From NCBI GenBank assembly GCA_903898715.1, contig CAIUGL010000182.1:1-45550 (forward strand): 45,550 nt of DNA, read 5' to 3'. The notes below the pieces were generated by a model. That model worked only from the letters and a program-made list of their open reading frames with translations. It was not told the DNA's origin and made no database searches. Position numbers and translations under genes: made by a program. This DNA comes from an uncultured Cytophagaceae bacterium (GTDB taxonomy: Bacteria; Bacteroidota; Bacteroidia; Cytophagales; Spirosomataceae). Below are positions 1-8,388 of this stretch, one piece after another. The stretch's first letter is position 1. Each line of letters starts with the position of its first letter.

Positions 1-36
1 CACAGATCAATTTGAAATACTAAAATTACAAATCAT

Positions 37-258
37 ATGTATTGGACACTAGAACTTGCCTCCTATTTAGAAGATGCGCCTTGGCCAGCCTCTAAAGATG
101 AATTAATTGACTTCGCGATCCGCACAGGATCACCTTTAGAAGTTGTTGAAAATTTACAAGAATTAGAAGACGATGGACAACCCTTCGAAAGCATTGAAGA
201 AATTTGGCCAGACTATCCAACAAAAGATGACTTCTTTTTCAATGAAGACGAATATTAA
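37..258 (+). CDS. DUF2795 domain-containing protein
   Basis: Small acidic protein of 73 residues that fits the DUF2795 family over its whole length (family recognition from memory, no search run). It starts with aromatic and leucine-rich residues (MYWTLELASYLEDAPWP), then has a helical middle containing ELIDFAIRTGSP and a very acidic tail ending DDFFFNEDEY. There is no signal peptide or membrane segment, so it should be cytoplasmic. The function of the family is not established; the acidic tail suggests a binding or adaptor role, which is inference only. It is followed at once by a GC-rich hairpin with a T run and converges with glpD. Its promoter would lie partly outside the window. Confidence 0.85.
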   Translation: MYWTLELASYLEDAPWPASKDELIDFAIRTGSPLEVVENLQELEDDGQPFESIEEIWPDYPTKDDFFFNEDEY

Positions 259-1803
259 TTAAGAGGCGAAAGCCTCTTTTTTGTTGGCCTTAATCTCCTC
301 TGCCAACCGTGCATTACGCAAACCGATTCCCCAGCGGCGCATGAGTACATCGTCCCAACAAGTCGCCATTTCATCTGTTTTTAGGTATTCTAACTCCCCA
401 GCTACAAATGGCAATTCAGGATGAATACGCGTTAAATCACGCGTTAATAAGGCAAATGCCTGTGAACCATAGGTAGCCCATAAATGGGTTTGAATATCAG
501 TCGGCAAGTGATACGCCTCCACTAAAAAACGAGACTTTTCATTTTCGTACCCACCTACAAGTGTGTGATCTTGTGTGCGACAAGCGCTGGGGGACTTGTG
601 CAAAACTTCTCGTTCCAGCTCATCAAGTGTGTCGGCAGCCATGACACGGTAAGTGGTCCATTTACCCCCCATGATACTCACCAACTTACTTCGGCCGTCT
701 ATTTCAACCTCGTGATCGCGCACTAAAGATTTGGTATCGGTCGATAAAGCATTGTCCAATGCAGCCTGTAATAATGGCCTTTGACCTACGAAAGTCGCAT
801 GCACATCTTTTTTGGTTGCTTTTTTCGTTGCATACCGATTAAAGTAATCTAACAAATAATCAACCTCTGTCGGTAGAATTTCAGGTGATTCGGACAGTGA
901 ATCGGGATCGTCTGTGGTACCTACCAACACATAGTCGCGCCATGGAATGACAAAGATTACCCGGCCATCATCCGTTTTGGGAATTAATAAAGCCGTGGCA
1001 CCTGGCCAAAATTCTGCAGACAAAACGATGTGCGCACCGCGACTCACTTTCATCCGAGGCTTTAATTTCGGATTAGCCAATGCCCGAACATGATCTGTAA
1101 ATGGCCCTGTCGCATTGACAACGGCTTTAACAGGGATTTGATAGGTTTGACCGGAGAGTGAATCTGTCCAACAAACTTCCTTAATTTTTAAACTCTTGGG
1201 GGAATGAACAAACGAATTCAATGTGGCGTAATTCAATATGCAAGCACCCGCAGCCTCTGAGGCTTGTAAGATCGCAAGCGCATACCGCGCGTCATTGAAT
1301 TGCCCATCATAGTATAAAACACCGCCACGCACATGATGCATTTCCAAACTAGGACATAGATCTCGCATTTGGCGCTGACTTAATCCCCGACTAGGCTCTA
1401 AATTTGTGCGTCCTGCAATCAAATCATATACCCACATGCCAATGCGGTAATATATACGATCAAACCACGTGTAACAGGGAGTCAATAAAGCTAAGGGATG
1501 TGCCAAAAATGGGGCGTTTTGCAATAAAACCTTGCGCTCATGTAACGCTTTATAGACCATTTTAAACTGCTGCCAATCTAATTTCTTAACAGCCTGTTCG
1601 AGGTATCTCACACCTCCGTGGACCAATTTGGTGGACTTAGATGAAGTTTGAGTAGCAAAATCTCCCTTTTCAATGAGCAAAACACGATATCCACGCAATG
1701 TCGCATCTAAGGCAACCCCAGCACCACTGGCACCACCACCAATGATACATAGATCAAATGGTGCCTCTAGTTTCTGTAATTGATCTGGGCGATTGAATGC
1801 CAT
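259..1803 (-). CDS. glpD: aerobic glycerol-3-phosphate dehydrogenase (FAD)
   Basis: Membrane-associated flavoenzyme that oxidises sn-glycerol-3-phosphate to dihydroxyacetone phosphate and passes electrons to the quinone pool. At 514 residues it has the normal length. The N-terminal Rossmann FAD motif is IIGGGASGAGVALDA (about residues 20-34), followed by the family signature STKLVHGGVRYLEQ (about 57-70). NATGPFTDHV, PKTDDGRVIFVIPW and GGKWTTYRVMA belong to the FAD and substrate sites, and the remaining C-terminal part is the helical cap typical of GlpD. The start ATG at 1803 gives MAFNRPDQLQ directly ahead of the FAD fold. The gene stands alone and leftward, converging with the DUF2795 gene. 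Its metabolic partners glpF-glpK lie 12 kb away and gpsA lies 27 kb away. Assignment is firm. Confidence 0.96.
   Translation of the reverse strand: MAFNRPDQLQKLEAPFDLCIIGGGASGAGVALDATLRGYRVLLIEKGDFATQTSSKSTKLVHGGVRYLEQAVKKLDWQQFKMVYKALHERKVLLQNAPFLAHPLALLTPCYTWFDRIYYRIGMWVYDLIAGRTNLEPSRGLSQRQMRDLCPSLEMHHVRGGVLYYDGQFNDARYALAILQASEAAGACILNYATLNSFVHSPKSLKIKEVCWTDSLSGQTYQIPVKAVVNATGPFTDHVRALANPKLKPRMKVSRGAHIVLSAEFWPGATALLIPKTDDGRVIFVIPWRDYVLVGTTDDPDSLSESPEILPTEVDYLLDYFNRYATKKATKKDVHATFVGQRPLLQAALDNALSTDTKSLVRDHEVEIDGRSKLVSIMGGKWTTYRVMAADTLDELEREVLHKSPSACRTQDHTLVGGYENEKSRFLVEAYHLPTDIQTHLWATYGSQAFALLTRDLTRIHPELPFVAGELEYLKTDEMATCWDDVLMRRWGIGLRNARLAEEIKANKKEAFAS
261..282 (+). terminator. rho-independent terminator after the DUF2795 gene
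   Basis: Stem AAGAGGC (261-267), loop GAAA, stem GCCTCTT (272-278), then a run of T. The hairpin lies inside the last codons of the convergent glpD gene, whose stop codon is at 259-261, so coding sequence and terminator share the same bases. Confidence 0.8.
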
Positions 1804-1888
1804 AGCATGGATTATTTACTTCTAAACAAATGATTTAGCCACATTTACTCACAATTTGGAAAATAAAAAGCAAAAGATTCCACGAACA

Positions 1889-1920
1889 TTGATATAAATG
1901 GCGGAGAATTTATAATTTTG
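1889..1920 (+). promoter_or_regulatory. Bacteroidota-type promoter for the TPR gene
   Basis: A TTG at 1889-1891 and TAATTTTG at 1913-1920 match the -33 TTG and -7 TAnnTTTG boxes of the Bacteroidota sigma factor, with a 21-base spacer. The start codon is 30 bases downstream. The rest of the 146-base gap between glpD and this gene shows nothing else that I can identify. Confidence 0.6.
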
Positions 1921-1949
1921 CAGTCCTTAAAAAAGAATTAATTAGTCGT

Positions 1950-2627
1950 ATGGCAAAGAAAGAAACAAACGAATCGATTGAAATAATTGAAAGCCCAGAA
2001 GCTCTTCAACAAGAGTTAACGAAGGTGACCGGTTTTTTTGAAAATAATAAATCCTCTGTAATTCTAGCAGGCATTGTGGTAATCGGTGCGATTGTTGGCT
2101 ATTTCGGTATGACTTGGTATCAAAACAATCAAGCGACTGAAGGAGAAAAGAAATTATACAAAGCAGTTTATGCATTTGAGTCAGATTCATTAGCTGCCGC
2201 AGCAAAAGACTTAGCTAAAGTTTCAGATGAGTTTGGTGGAAACGCACAAAATTTAGCTGATTTATATTTAGGTATCACCTTGATCAAACAAGGTAAATAC
2301 GACCAAGCGATCGAAAAATTAAAGGGATTTAATAGTAGTGACCTATTGGTTCAAGCCCGCGCACTTTCACTCGTTGGCGATGCTTACTCAGAGAAAAAAT
2401 CGTACGCTGACGCCATTGAGTATTATCAAAAAGCAGCTGAGTACAAGCCAAACAAATTTTTCTCGCCGATGTATTTGTTAAAGTTAGCAAACGCATACGA
2501 AGCAAATAAGCAGGCAAAAGAAGCATTAGCTACCTATACGGAAATCACGGAAAAATATCCGCAATCATCCGAATCAATCCCAGCTAAAAAATATAAGGCG
2601 CTTTTAGAAAGCTCTATCTCCGAATAA
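1950..2627 (+). CDS. membrane-anchored tetratricopeptide repeat protein
   Basis: Protein of 225 residues with a short acidic cytoplasmic N-terminus, one hydrophobic segment at about residues 37-58 (SVILAGIVVIGAIVGYFGM) and a periplasmic helical remainder. Repeats of the TPR type are visible: ADLYLGITLIKQGKYDQAIEKL, ALSLVGDAYSEKKSYADAIEYYQKA and LLKLANAYEANKQAKEALATY. The layout resembles YfgM-like proteins, which assist envelope chaperones, but the similarity is one of architecture and the function is unassigned. It is transcribed alone, with a good promoter upstream and a strong terminator hairpin before ribH. Confidence 0.85.
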   Translation: MAKKETNESIEIIESPEALQQELTKVTGFFENNKSSVILAGIVVIGAIVGYFGMTWYQNNQATEGEKKLYKAVYAFESDSLAAAAKDLAKVSDEFGGNAQNLADLYLGITLIKQGKYDQAIEKLKGFNSSDLLVQARALSLVGDAYSEKKSYADAIEYYQKAAEYKPNKFFSPMYLLKLANAYEANKQAKEALATYTEITEKYPQSSESIPAKKYKALLESSISE

Positions 2628-2650
2628 AAAACACATTAGATAATGAAATG

Positions 2651-2688
2651 AAGGGATAAGAGCTTACGCTTTTATCCTTTCTTTTTTT
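2651..2688 (+). terminator. rho-independent terminator after the TPR gene
   Basis: Thirteen-base stem AAGGGATAAGAGC (2651-2663) and GCTTTTATCCTTT (2668-2680), with two G-T wobbles and loop TTAC, followed by C and seven T. It separates the TPR gene from the ribH operon. Confidence 0.85.
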
Positions 2689-2699
2689 AAGCCCAACGC

Positions 2700-3179
2700 A
2701 TGTCCTCAGCATTAAAAAATTTAAGCGATTTTTCAACGGCCAATCTGCCAGATGTCAGCCACAAACGGTTTGCCATCATCGTATCGGAATGGAACACCGA
2801 AGTGACTGGCGCGCTGTACACGGGAGCCTTTGATACCTTGGTTAAACATGGGGTACAAGAAACTCATATCATTAGCGCACAGGTGCCAGGAAGTTTTGAA
2901 CTAAGCCTGGGTGCGCAGAAATTCGCACAACGTGAAGATATTGATGCGGTGATCTGCCTAGGCTGTGTGATTCAAGGTGAAACCCGCCATTTTGATTTTA
3001 TTTGCCAGGCCGTTGCAGATGGCATTACAAACGTGAGCTTGAAATACAATAAACCGGTTATTTTTGGCGTATTAACACCAAACACCCAAGAACAAGCGAT
3101 GGATCGTGCCGGCGGAAAACATGGAAATAAAGGGGATGAAGCGGCGATTACAGCCATAAAAATGTTAGCACTAAATTAA
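2700..3179 (+). CDS. ribH: 6,7-dimethyl-8-ribityllumazine synthase
   Basis: Penultimate enzyme of riboflavin synthesis. It condenses 5-amino-6-ribitylamino-uracil with 3,4-dihydroxy-2-butanone 4-phosphate and normally assembles as a 60-subunit shell or a pentamer. At 159 residues it has standard length. Visible family motifs are VSEWNTEVTGALYTGA (substrate site), QVPGSFELSLGAQKF, LGCVIQGETRHFDFI with the catalytic His, PVIFGVLTPNTQEQA and the closing GKHGNKGDEAA. It is first in a run with an aspartokinase 6 bases downstream and serS 9 bases after that. No other rib gene is in the window. Confidence 0.97.
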   Translation: MSSALKNLSDFSTANLPDVSHKRFAIIVSEWNTEVTGALYTGAFDTLVKHGVQETHIISAQVPGSFELSLGAQKFAQREDIDAVICLGCVIQGETRHFDFICQAVADGITNVSLKYNKPVIFGVLTPNTQEQAMDRAGGKHGNKGDEAAITAIKMLALN

Positions 3180-3185
3180 GACTAT

Positions 3186-4511
3186 ATGATGATGCAAGTT
3201 TGGAAGTTTGGCGGTACATCCGTAGGGAAGCCAGAAAGAATGCAATCGATTCGTCAACTGATCACAGCGGACGGAAAGCCGAAAATTGTGGTTTTATCTG
3301 CTCTATCGGGATCTACGAATGCATTGCTATCCATTTCAGAATCTTTGATTGCTCAAAATCAAGCGGACGCAAAAGCGAAAGCTGCTGAATTGCGCGCTCA
3401 CTATGACGCATTTTTAACCGAATTATACCACACACCAGCTGGCTTAGGTAAAGGTCAAACGATCGTTGAAAAGGAATTCAATTTCATCGATAGCCTAATC
3501 GCGACGGTACCTTTTACAGTTAAACAAGAGAAAGAGATGGTGGCCTTGGGCGAATTGTTGTCCACCCAAATTTTCGAGGCTTATTTACAAGAAGAGGGTG
3601 TCAATTCAACCTTGTTACCCGCGTTAGATTTCATGGTGATCGACGAAGATAACGAACCGATCATGGCTGACATCGAACATAAATTAGCCGCAACCATTGC
3701 CCCCGTAAAAGACAAGCAAATCTTCATTACGCAAGGATTTATTTGCCGTAACCCATCTGGAGAGGTAGATAATTTAAAACGTGGAGGTTCGGATTATACC
3801 GCATCGTTAATCGGCGGAGCGATTCAAGCAGAAGAAATTCAAATTTGGACGGATATCGATGGTATGCACAACAACGATCCACGTATCGTGAAAAATACAT
3901 TCCCGATTCGTGAATTGTCATTTGCTGAAGCAGCTGAACTTGCGTACTTCGGTGCGAAAATTTTACACCCAAGTACGATTACTCCGGCGAAAATTAAAGG
4001 GGTTCCGGTACGGTTGAAAAATACGATGGAGCCAAGTGCATTTGGTACATTGATTTCAGAAAAGTCAACAGACATCGAAATCAAAGCCATTGCTGCGAAA
4101 GACAATATTACCGCGATTTACATTCATTCGACCCGGATGTTAAATGCCTACGGTTTCTTGAAACGCGTTTTCGAAATTTTCGAAAAATACAAGACGCCAG
4201 TTGACATGATCACCACATCCGAAGTTTCCGTATCTGTCACCATTGACCAAACCGCGAACCTAGACGCCATCATGCGCGAATTGCGTGAGTTTGCCGAGTT
4301 AGAAGATCCGGATAATGACCAAGTCATTATTTGTATTGTGGGTAATTTCTGGGCCGACAAAGAGGGTATTGCCATCAAGGTGTTGGATGCAATTAAAAAC
4401 ATCCCAATTCGTATGATTTCATATGGTGCTTCCGAGCATAATATCTCACTTTTAGTGGATGCCAAACATAAAAATGATGCCTTAAACGCATTAAACAAAG
4501 GACTTTTCTAA
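3186..4511 (+). CDS. aspartate kinase, monofunctional
   Basis: Phosphorylates L-aspartate with ATP, the first step toward lysine, threonine, methionine and diaminopimelate. At 441 residues it is a stand-alone kinase without a homoserine dehydrogenase half. The N-terminus VWKFGGTSVGKPERM is the amino acid kinase signature. LGELLSTQIF and RGGSDYTASLIGGA form the catalytic and nucleotide sites. The C-terminal part (about 300-441) carries two ACT-type regulatory segments (AIYIHSTRMLNAYGFL, VDMITTSEVSVSVTID and IICIVGNFW), implying allosteric feedback control. Three ATG codons stand in a row at 3186, 3189 and 3192, and any could be used. The gene sits between ribH and serS in an operon-like run. 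A letter (lysC versus thrA type) cannot be decided from the sequence. Confidence 0.94.
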   Translation: MMMQVWKFGGTSVGKPERMQSIRQLITADGKPKIVVLSALSGSTNALLSISESLIAQNQADAKAKAAELRAHYDAFLTELYHTPAGLGKGQTIVEKEFNFIDSLIATVPFTVKQEKEMVALGELLSTQIFEAYLQEEGVNSTLLPALDFMVIDEDNEPIMADIEHKLAATIAPVKDKQIFITQGFICRNPSGEVDNLKRGGSDYTASLIGGAIQAEEIQIWTDIDGMHNNDPRIVKNTFPIRELSFAEAAELAYFGAKILHPSTITPAKIKGVPVRLKNTMEPSAFGTLISEKSTDIEIKAIAAKDNITAIYIHSTRMLNAYGFLKRVFEIFEKYKTPVDMITTSEVSVSVTIDQTANLDAIMRELREFAELEDPDNDQVIICIVGNFWADKEGIAIKVLDAIKNIPIRMISYGASEHNISLLVDAKHKNDALNALNKGLF

Positions 4512-4520
4512 ACGAACGCC

Positions 4521-5792
4521 ATGCTAACGATTCCATTTATCCGGACAAACACGGAACTCACCATTGCGGGTTTAACGAAAAAGCATGTGAAAGATGCCGC
4601 TGAAACCGTGGCACAACTCATTGCGATGGATGATAAGCGGAAAGCTTTACTCCAACAAGCCGAACAAGCGCTCGAAAAATCCAATGCCGCCGCAAAGGAA
4701 ATCGGTGCACTCATGCAATCGGGACAAAAAGAATTAGCTGAAGGCAAAAGGGCAGAAACTGCTGCACTGAAAGGCGAAATCAAAGTAATGGAAGAGGCTG
4801 CACGCGTTGCCGAAAAGGAATTGACTGATTTGTTAGTCACACTTCCCAATCTGCCACACAGCTCTGTTCCAGAAGGAAAAGTAGCCGAAGACAATGAAGT
4901 AGTTTTAAACTGGGGCACTATCCCTACCCTACATGCTGCTGCTAAGCCGCATTGGGACCTGATCAAAGACTACGACATCATCGACTTTGATCTTGGAAAC
5001 AAAATTACGGGAGCGGGATTTCCGGTCTATAAAGGAAAAGGTGCTCGCTTACAGCGTGCGTTAATCAACTTCTTTTTAGACGAAGCAATCAAAGCAGGCT
5101 ATTACGAAATTCAACCACCCATCTTGATCAACGAAGACTCAGGTTTTGGTACGGGACAATTGCCTGATAAAGAAGGCCAAATGTATGTAACGCAGGCGGA
5201 AGGATTGTATTTAATCCCAACGGCTGAAGTGCCGATTACCAACCTGTACCGGGATGTGATTGTCAACGAAAAAGAATTACCCATCAAAAACGTAGGCCAT
5301 ACACCGTGTTTCCGCCGCGAGGCAGGATCTTGGGGAGCCCACGTGCGTGGTTTAAACCGCCTGCACCAATTCGACAAAATCGAAATTGTACAGATTCAAA
5401 AACCTGAAAATTCATACGCTGCCTTAGAGGAAATGTCTTTGCACGTTCAAAGCCTATTACAAAAACTAGAATTACCTTATCGTGTATTGCGTCTTTGCGG
5501 TGGCGATATGAGTTTTACGGCAGCACTAACGTATGATATGGAAGTTTGGTCAGCCGCACAAGGCCGGTGGTTAGAAGTAAGTTCTGTTTCCAATTTTGAA
5601 ACCTATCAGGCCAACCGCTTGAAGTTGCGGACTAAAATTGATGGAAAATCAATCTTGTGCCATACGTTAAATGGATCTGCCTTAGCATTACCAAGAATTG
5701 TGGCAGCTATTTTAGAGAATAATCAAACGCCAGACGGAGTTAAGATACCGGACGTTTTAGTGCCATATACAGGCTATACCCACATTAGCTAA
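4521..5792 (+). CDS. serS: seryl-tRNA synthetase
   Basis: Class II synthetase that charges tRNA-Ser (and tRNA-Sec where present). It has 423 residues. The N-terminal 110 residues form the antiparallel coiled-coil arm that grips the long variable arm of tRNA-Ser, visible as Ala/Glu/Lys-rich heptads. Motif 2 is FRREAGSWGAHVRGLNRLHQ (about 260-280) and motif 3 is GSALALPRIVAAILE near 392. The gene ends with an 8-base overlap into the end of the convergent response regulator gene. It is the last gene of the ribH-aspartokinase-serS run. Confidence 0.98.
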   Translation: MLTIPFIRTNTELTIAGLTKKHVKDAAETVAQLIAMDDKRKALLQQAEQALEKSNAAAKEIGALMQSGQKELAEGKRAETAALKGEIKVMEEAARVAEKELTDLLVTLPNLPHSSVPEGKVAEDNEVVLNWGTIPTLHAAAKPHWDLIKDYDIIDFDLGNKITGAGFPVYKGKGARLQRALINFFLDEAIKAGYYEIQPPILINEDSGFGTGQLPDKEGQMYVTQAEGLYLIPTAEVPITNLYRDVIVNEKELPIKNVGHTPCFRREAGSWGAHVRGLNRLHQFDKIEIVQIQKPENSYAALEEMSLHVQSLLQKLELPYRVLRLCGGDMSFTAALTYDMEVWSAAQGRWLEVSSVSNFETYQANRLKLRTKIDGKSILCHTLNGSALALPRIVAAILENNQTPDGVKIPDVLVPYTGYTHIS

Positions 5793-6489
5793 TTCCTTCA
5801 ATACTCAATCGAAAACCCTCGCCGTGCAGATTCACTAATTGTACGCGAGGGTCTTCTTTTAACATTTTGCGCAATTTAGTCATGTATACATCCATGCTTC
5901 GCGCATTAAAATACGTATCATCTCCCCAAATCAATTTCAAGGCATATGATCTGCTGACCGGTCGGCCTAAATTCTCACATAACAATTTCATCAAATCGTT
6001 TTCCTTAGGCGTAAACTTTTGCTCCACTCCGAAACGAATCAATTTCATTTTTTGTGGCCAATAGACAAATTCACCTAAGTTAATTTCATCTGCCAAACTT
6101 GGAATCACTTTATCCGTTTTCGTTCTCCTCAGCACCGCCTCCATCCGTGCCACTAGGACATCCATCGAAAATGGTTTGGTTAAATAATCATCCGCCCCCG
6201 CTTTGAAACCCTGAAGTGTATCCTCCTCCATCGCTTTCGCTGTCAAGAAAATAATAGGAACATCGAGATGCGTGGCGCGAATGTCTTTGGCCAACGAGAA
6301 CCCATCTTTCTTTGGCATCATCACGTCTAAAACGCATAAATCAAATGACCCTTTGACAAAACAATCCAAGGCCTCATCCCCATTATGTGCCCAAGTAACG
6401 GCATAGCCTTTCTTTTTAAGGAATTCGGCCAACAATAATCCTAAGTTTGGATCGTCTTCCGCGAGTAATATTTCAGTCGTTTGTGCCAT
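5785..6489 (-). CDS. OmpR-family response regulator
   Basis: Two-domain response regulator of 234 residues. The receiver domain (about 5-120) has the acidic pair EDDP, the phospho-acceptor Asp55 in CVLDVMMPKKDG and the conserved Lys in GADDYLTKPF. The winged-helix DNA-binding domain (about 135-230) includes FTPKENDLMKLLCENLGRPVSR and MDVYMTKLRKMLKEDPRVQL. The start lies within the end of the sensor kinase gene (17-base overlap), so the two are translationally coupled and form a cognate pair. Arrangement and length resemble Bacteroidota RprY-like regulators, but I do not assign that name. Likely targets include the divergent secreted protein at 8389-9195, which is inference. Confidence 0.93.
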   Translation of the reverse strand: MAQTTEILLAEDDPNLGLLLAEFLKKKGYAVTWAHNGDEALDCFVKGSFDLCVLDVMMPKKDGFSLAKDIRATHLDVPIIFLTAKAMEEDTLQGFKAGADDYLTKPFSMDVLVARMEAVLRRTKTDKVIPSLADEINLGEFVYWPQKMKLIRFGVEQKFTPKENDLMKLLCENLGRPVSRSYALKLIWGDDTYFNARSMDVYMTKLRKMLKEDPRVQLVNLHGEGFRLSIEGIS

Positions 6490-8269
6490 ATGGTATCGTT
6501 AATTCAAAGGTACTGCCTTCACCTAATTTACTTGAAACTTGCACCTGACCACCATGGGCCTCCACGATTTTCTTCACATAACTTAGGCCTAATCCAAAGC
6601 CTTTGACATTGTGAACATTCCCTGTAGGCACTCGATAAAAAGGCTCAAAAACAGACGAAAGCACCTCTTTTTGCATTCCTATCCCCTGGTCACTCACTAG
6701 AATATGTAATCCCTCACTATCTGAATGGGTCCGTATGGCAACCTGTGGTGCCTCTGGACTGTATTTAATGGCATTGTCTAACAGGTTATTCAACACGTTG
6801 CTCAGATGCACTTCATCTACAGCGACTTGACTTTGATTGGCTTCCAAATGCAAGTTCAGTGAACCTAGATGCGTTTGTAGAAGCGGTGCGTTCATATCAG
6901 CCACTTGTTGAATCAAGGCATGTAAGTCAACCATTTTTTTCTTCAATACGATTTCTTCACGTTCCATCTGGGCCGTTTGAAGCACCCGTTCGACTTGCTG
7001 GCCTAAGCGAATATTCTCATCTTTTATAATCCCCAAATACCTCAAAATCGACTCACTTTTGGCGGCTTGCGGTTCTTCTTGGATTAATTGCGTGGCTAAT
7101 GAAATCGTAGAAATAGGCGTTTTGAATTCATGCGTCATATTATTGATGAAGTCATTTTTGATTTCGGCCAATTTTTTTTGTTTGATAATGGTCATCATGG
7201 CGATGTAAAAACAACCAATCATGATGATTAATAAAACGCCAGATCCGAGTAAACTCAAGCCCATGGTTTGCCAAATAAATCCATCCGCATCTGAAAAATT
7301 GACGTGTAAAAATTGCCCTGATGCGTGGAGGTCATTGGGAAAAAGTGCGGCCATATATTGAGGCGCTTGCTTTTTAATTCCAACATTGGAGGCAAAAATC
7401 CATTCCTTGGATTGCTTAGGTGCCGCAGGTGCGATACCAAAATGATACGTTAAATCGATGTGCTTCGCAGCTAATTCTTTACGCAATAAGCTATCGATGT
7501 AATGTGGCTCAACGCGCTGGGCAATCGGACGTTCTTTGAAAAGGTAGTCGGCAAATACCTCCTTCGCCAAAGCCGTTTTTTGGATGACTTTATCAAGTTC
7601 TTTTTTAGCCAATTGATTGACGGCATTGCCTACTTGACGTAACTCTTTTTTAGTCAGAGGTTCTTTACGAATTTTATTATTCAGCTCCCGTTTAAGTCGA
7701 TTTATTTTTCGCTTCATTTTTCTTTCTCTCGGCATCTCTCCCAACATATCTGACAATTGCCGATCTTCTTCCATTCGGCGTTGTAAATCTTGTTCGGGGT
7801 CTACATCCACGCGATATTCTTCTGTAATTTCGGCGATCTGCCCATTTGGAAGCATGAACGATTTACGCACATACATGATGTCGGATCGTACTTCATTGTG
7901 AATGGGACCTAAATTGTTTTTGGATGCTACTTCAGGACCTATAAAATTTTCAGCGATGTTACGCTCTGGCTGAGGTGGCGGCGGGATGAATATATTATTT
8001 TTACTTGCCGCTAGTTTGGATGATAATTCCTTTAATTTTTGTTGCTGCGTCTCAAAGGAAGAATGTCGTTGCGCCAACATGACTAATTCCTGCTTTTCTA
8101 ATTTCCGTACGACTTGTGCTAATCCATCAGCCACGTCAGCGGCAAATTGTTCTTTTTTAGTCTCAAGCATAAACCCGAGCCAATAGGCCTGAAACGCAAT
8201 CAATCCCACTAAAGCGAGGGTCATGAAGCCGATAATCCACCTGATTTTCGATTGGGTCATGCGAGACAA
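6473..8269 (-). CDS. sensor histidine kinase with large periplasmic domain
   Basis: Inner-membrane histidine kinase of 598 residues, partner of the overlapping response regulator. The first membrane segment is about residues 11-33 and the second about 334-362 (GLSLLGSGVLLIIMIGCFYIAMM), enclosing a periplasmic sensor region of roughly 300 residues. That region contains a Pro run (IPPPPQPE), a strongly basic, probably coiled stretch at about 180-230 (RERKMKRKINRLKRELN, then many K/R/E) and a possible sensory fold after it. The cytoplasmic part has the H box NNMTHEFKTPIS with His380, the N box NVLNNLLDNAIKY and the G boxes DQGIGM and GFGLGLSYVKKI. The ligand is unknown. The start could also be the second Met at residue 4. 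Confidence 0.93.
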   Translation of the reverse strand: MSRMTQSKIRWIIGFMTLALVGLIAFQAYWLGFMLETKKEQFAADVADGLAQVVRKLEKQELVMLAQRHSSFETQQQKLKELSSKLAASKNNIFIPPPPQPERNIAENFIGPEVASKNNLGPIHNEVRSDIMYVRKSFMLPNGQIAEITEEYRVDVDPEQDLQRRMEEDRQLSDMLGEMPRERKMKRKINRLKRELNNKIRKEPLTKKELRQVGNAVNQLAKKELDKVIQKTALAKEVFADYLFKERPIAQRVEPHYIDSLLRKELAAKHIDLTYHFGIAPAAPKQSKEWIFASNVGIKKQAPQYMAALFPNDLHASGQFLHVNFSDADGFIWQTMGLSLLGSGVLLIIMIGCFYIAMMTIIKQKKLAEIKNDFINNMTHEFKTPISTISLATQLIQEEPQAAKSESILRYLGIIKDENIRLGQQVERVLQTAQMEREEIVLKKKMVDLHALIQQVADMNAPLLQTHLGSLNLHLEANQSQVAVDEVHLSNVLNNLLDNAIKYSPEAPQVAIRTHSDSEGLHILVSDQGIGMQKEVLSSVFEPFYRVPTGNVHNVKGFGLGLSYVKKIVEAHGGQVQVSSKLGEGSTFELTIPYGTND

Positions 8270-8282
8270 AAATTAGAAAGCA

Positions 8283-8290
8283 CAAATTTA
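8283..8290 (-). promoter_or_regulatory. -7 promoter box for the histidine kinase/response regulator operon
   Basis: Read leftward, TAAATTTG matches TAnnTTTG and lies 13 bases upstream of the kinase start, which implies a very short leader. No convincing TTG sits at the usual distance, so this is a moderate call. Confidence 0.4.
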
Positions 8291-8356
8291 TCAAAATGCA
8301 CCGAGCAAAAAAGGAGCCTTAACACTTCTTAACAATCAACATTACAAAGCATTTAG

Positions 8357-8364
8357 TAAGTTTG
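8357..8364 (+). promoter_or_regulatory. -7 promoter box for the T9SS secreted protein gene
   Basis: TAAGTTTG matches TAnnTTTG, 24 bases before the chosen ATG. The -33 position has TTA rather than TTG. It lies back to back with the kinase promoter in a 119-base divergent gap. Confidence 0.5.
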
Positions 8365-8388
8365 CACCGGATCAAAAACCAAATCAAC

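Noticed and set aside
4508-4966. Open leftward frame of 152 codons opposite the start of serS
   Set aside because: It lies wholly antisense to a firmly identified serS, and its product is a Ser/Ala/Phe-rich mirror of the coiled-coil arm with no family features.
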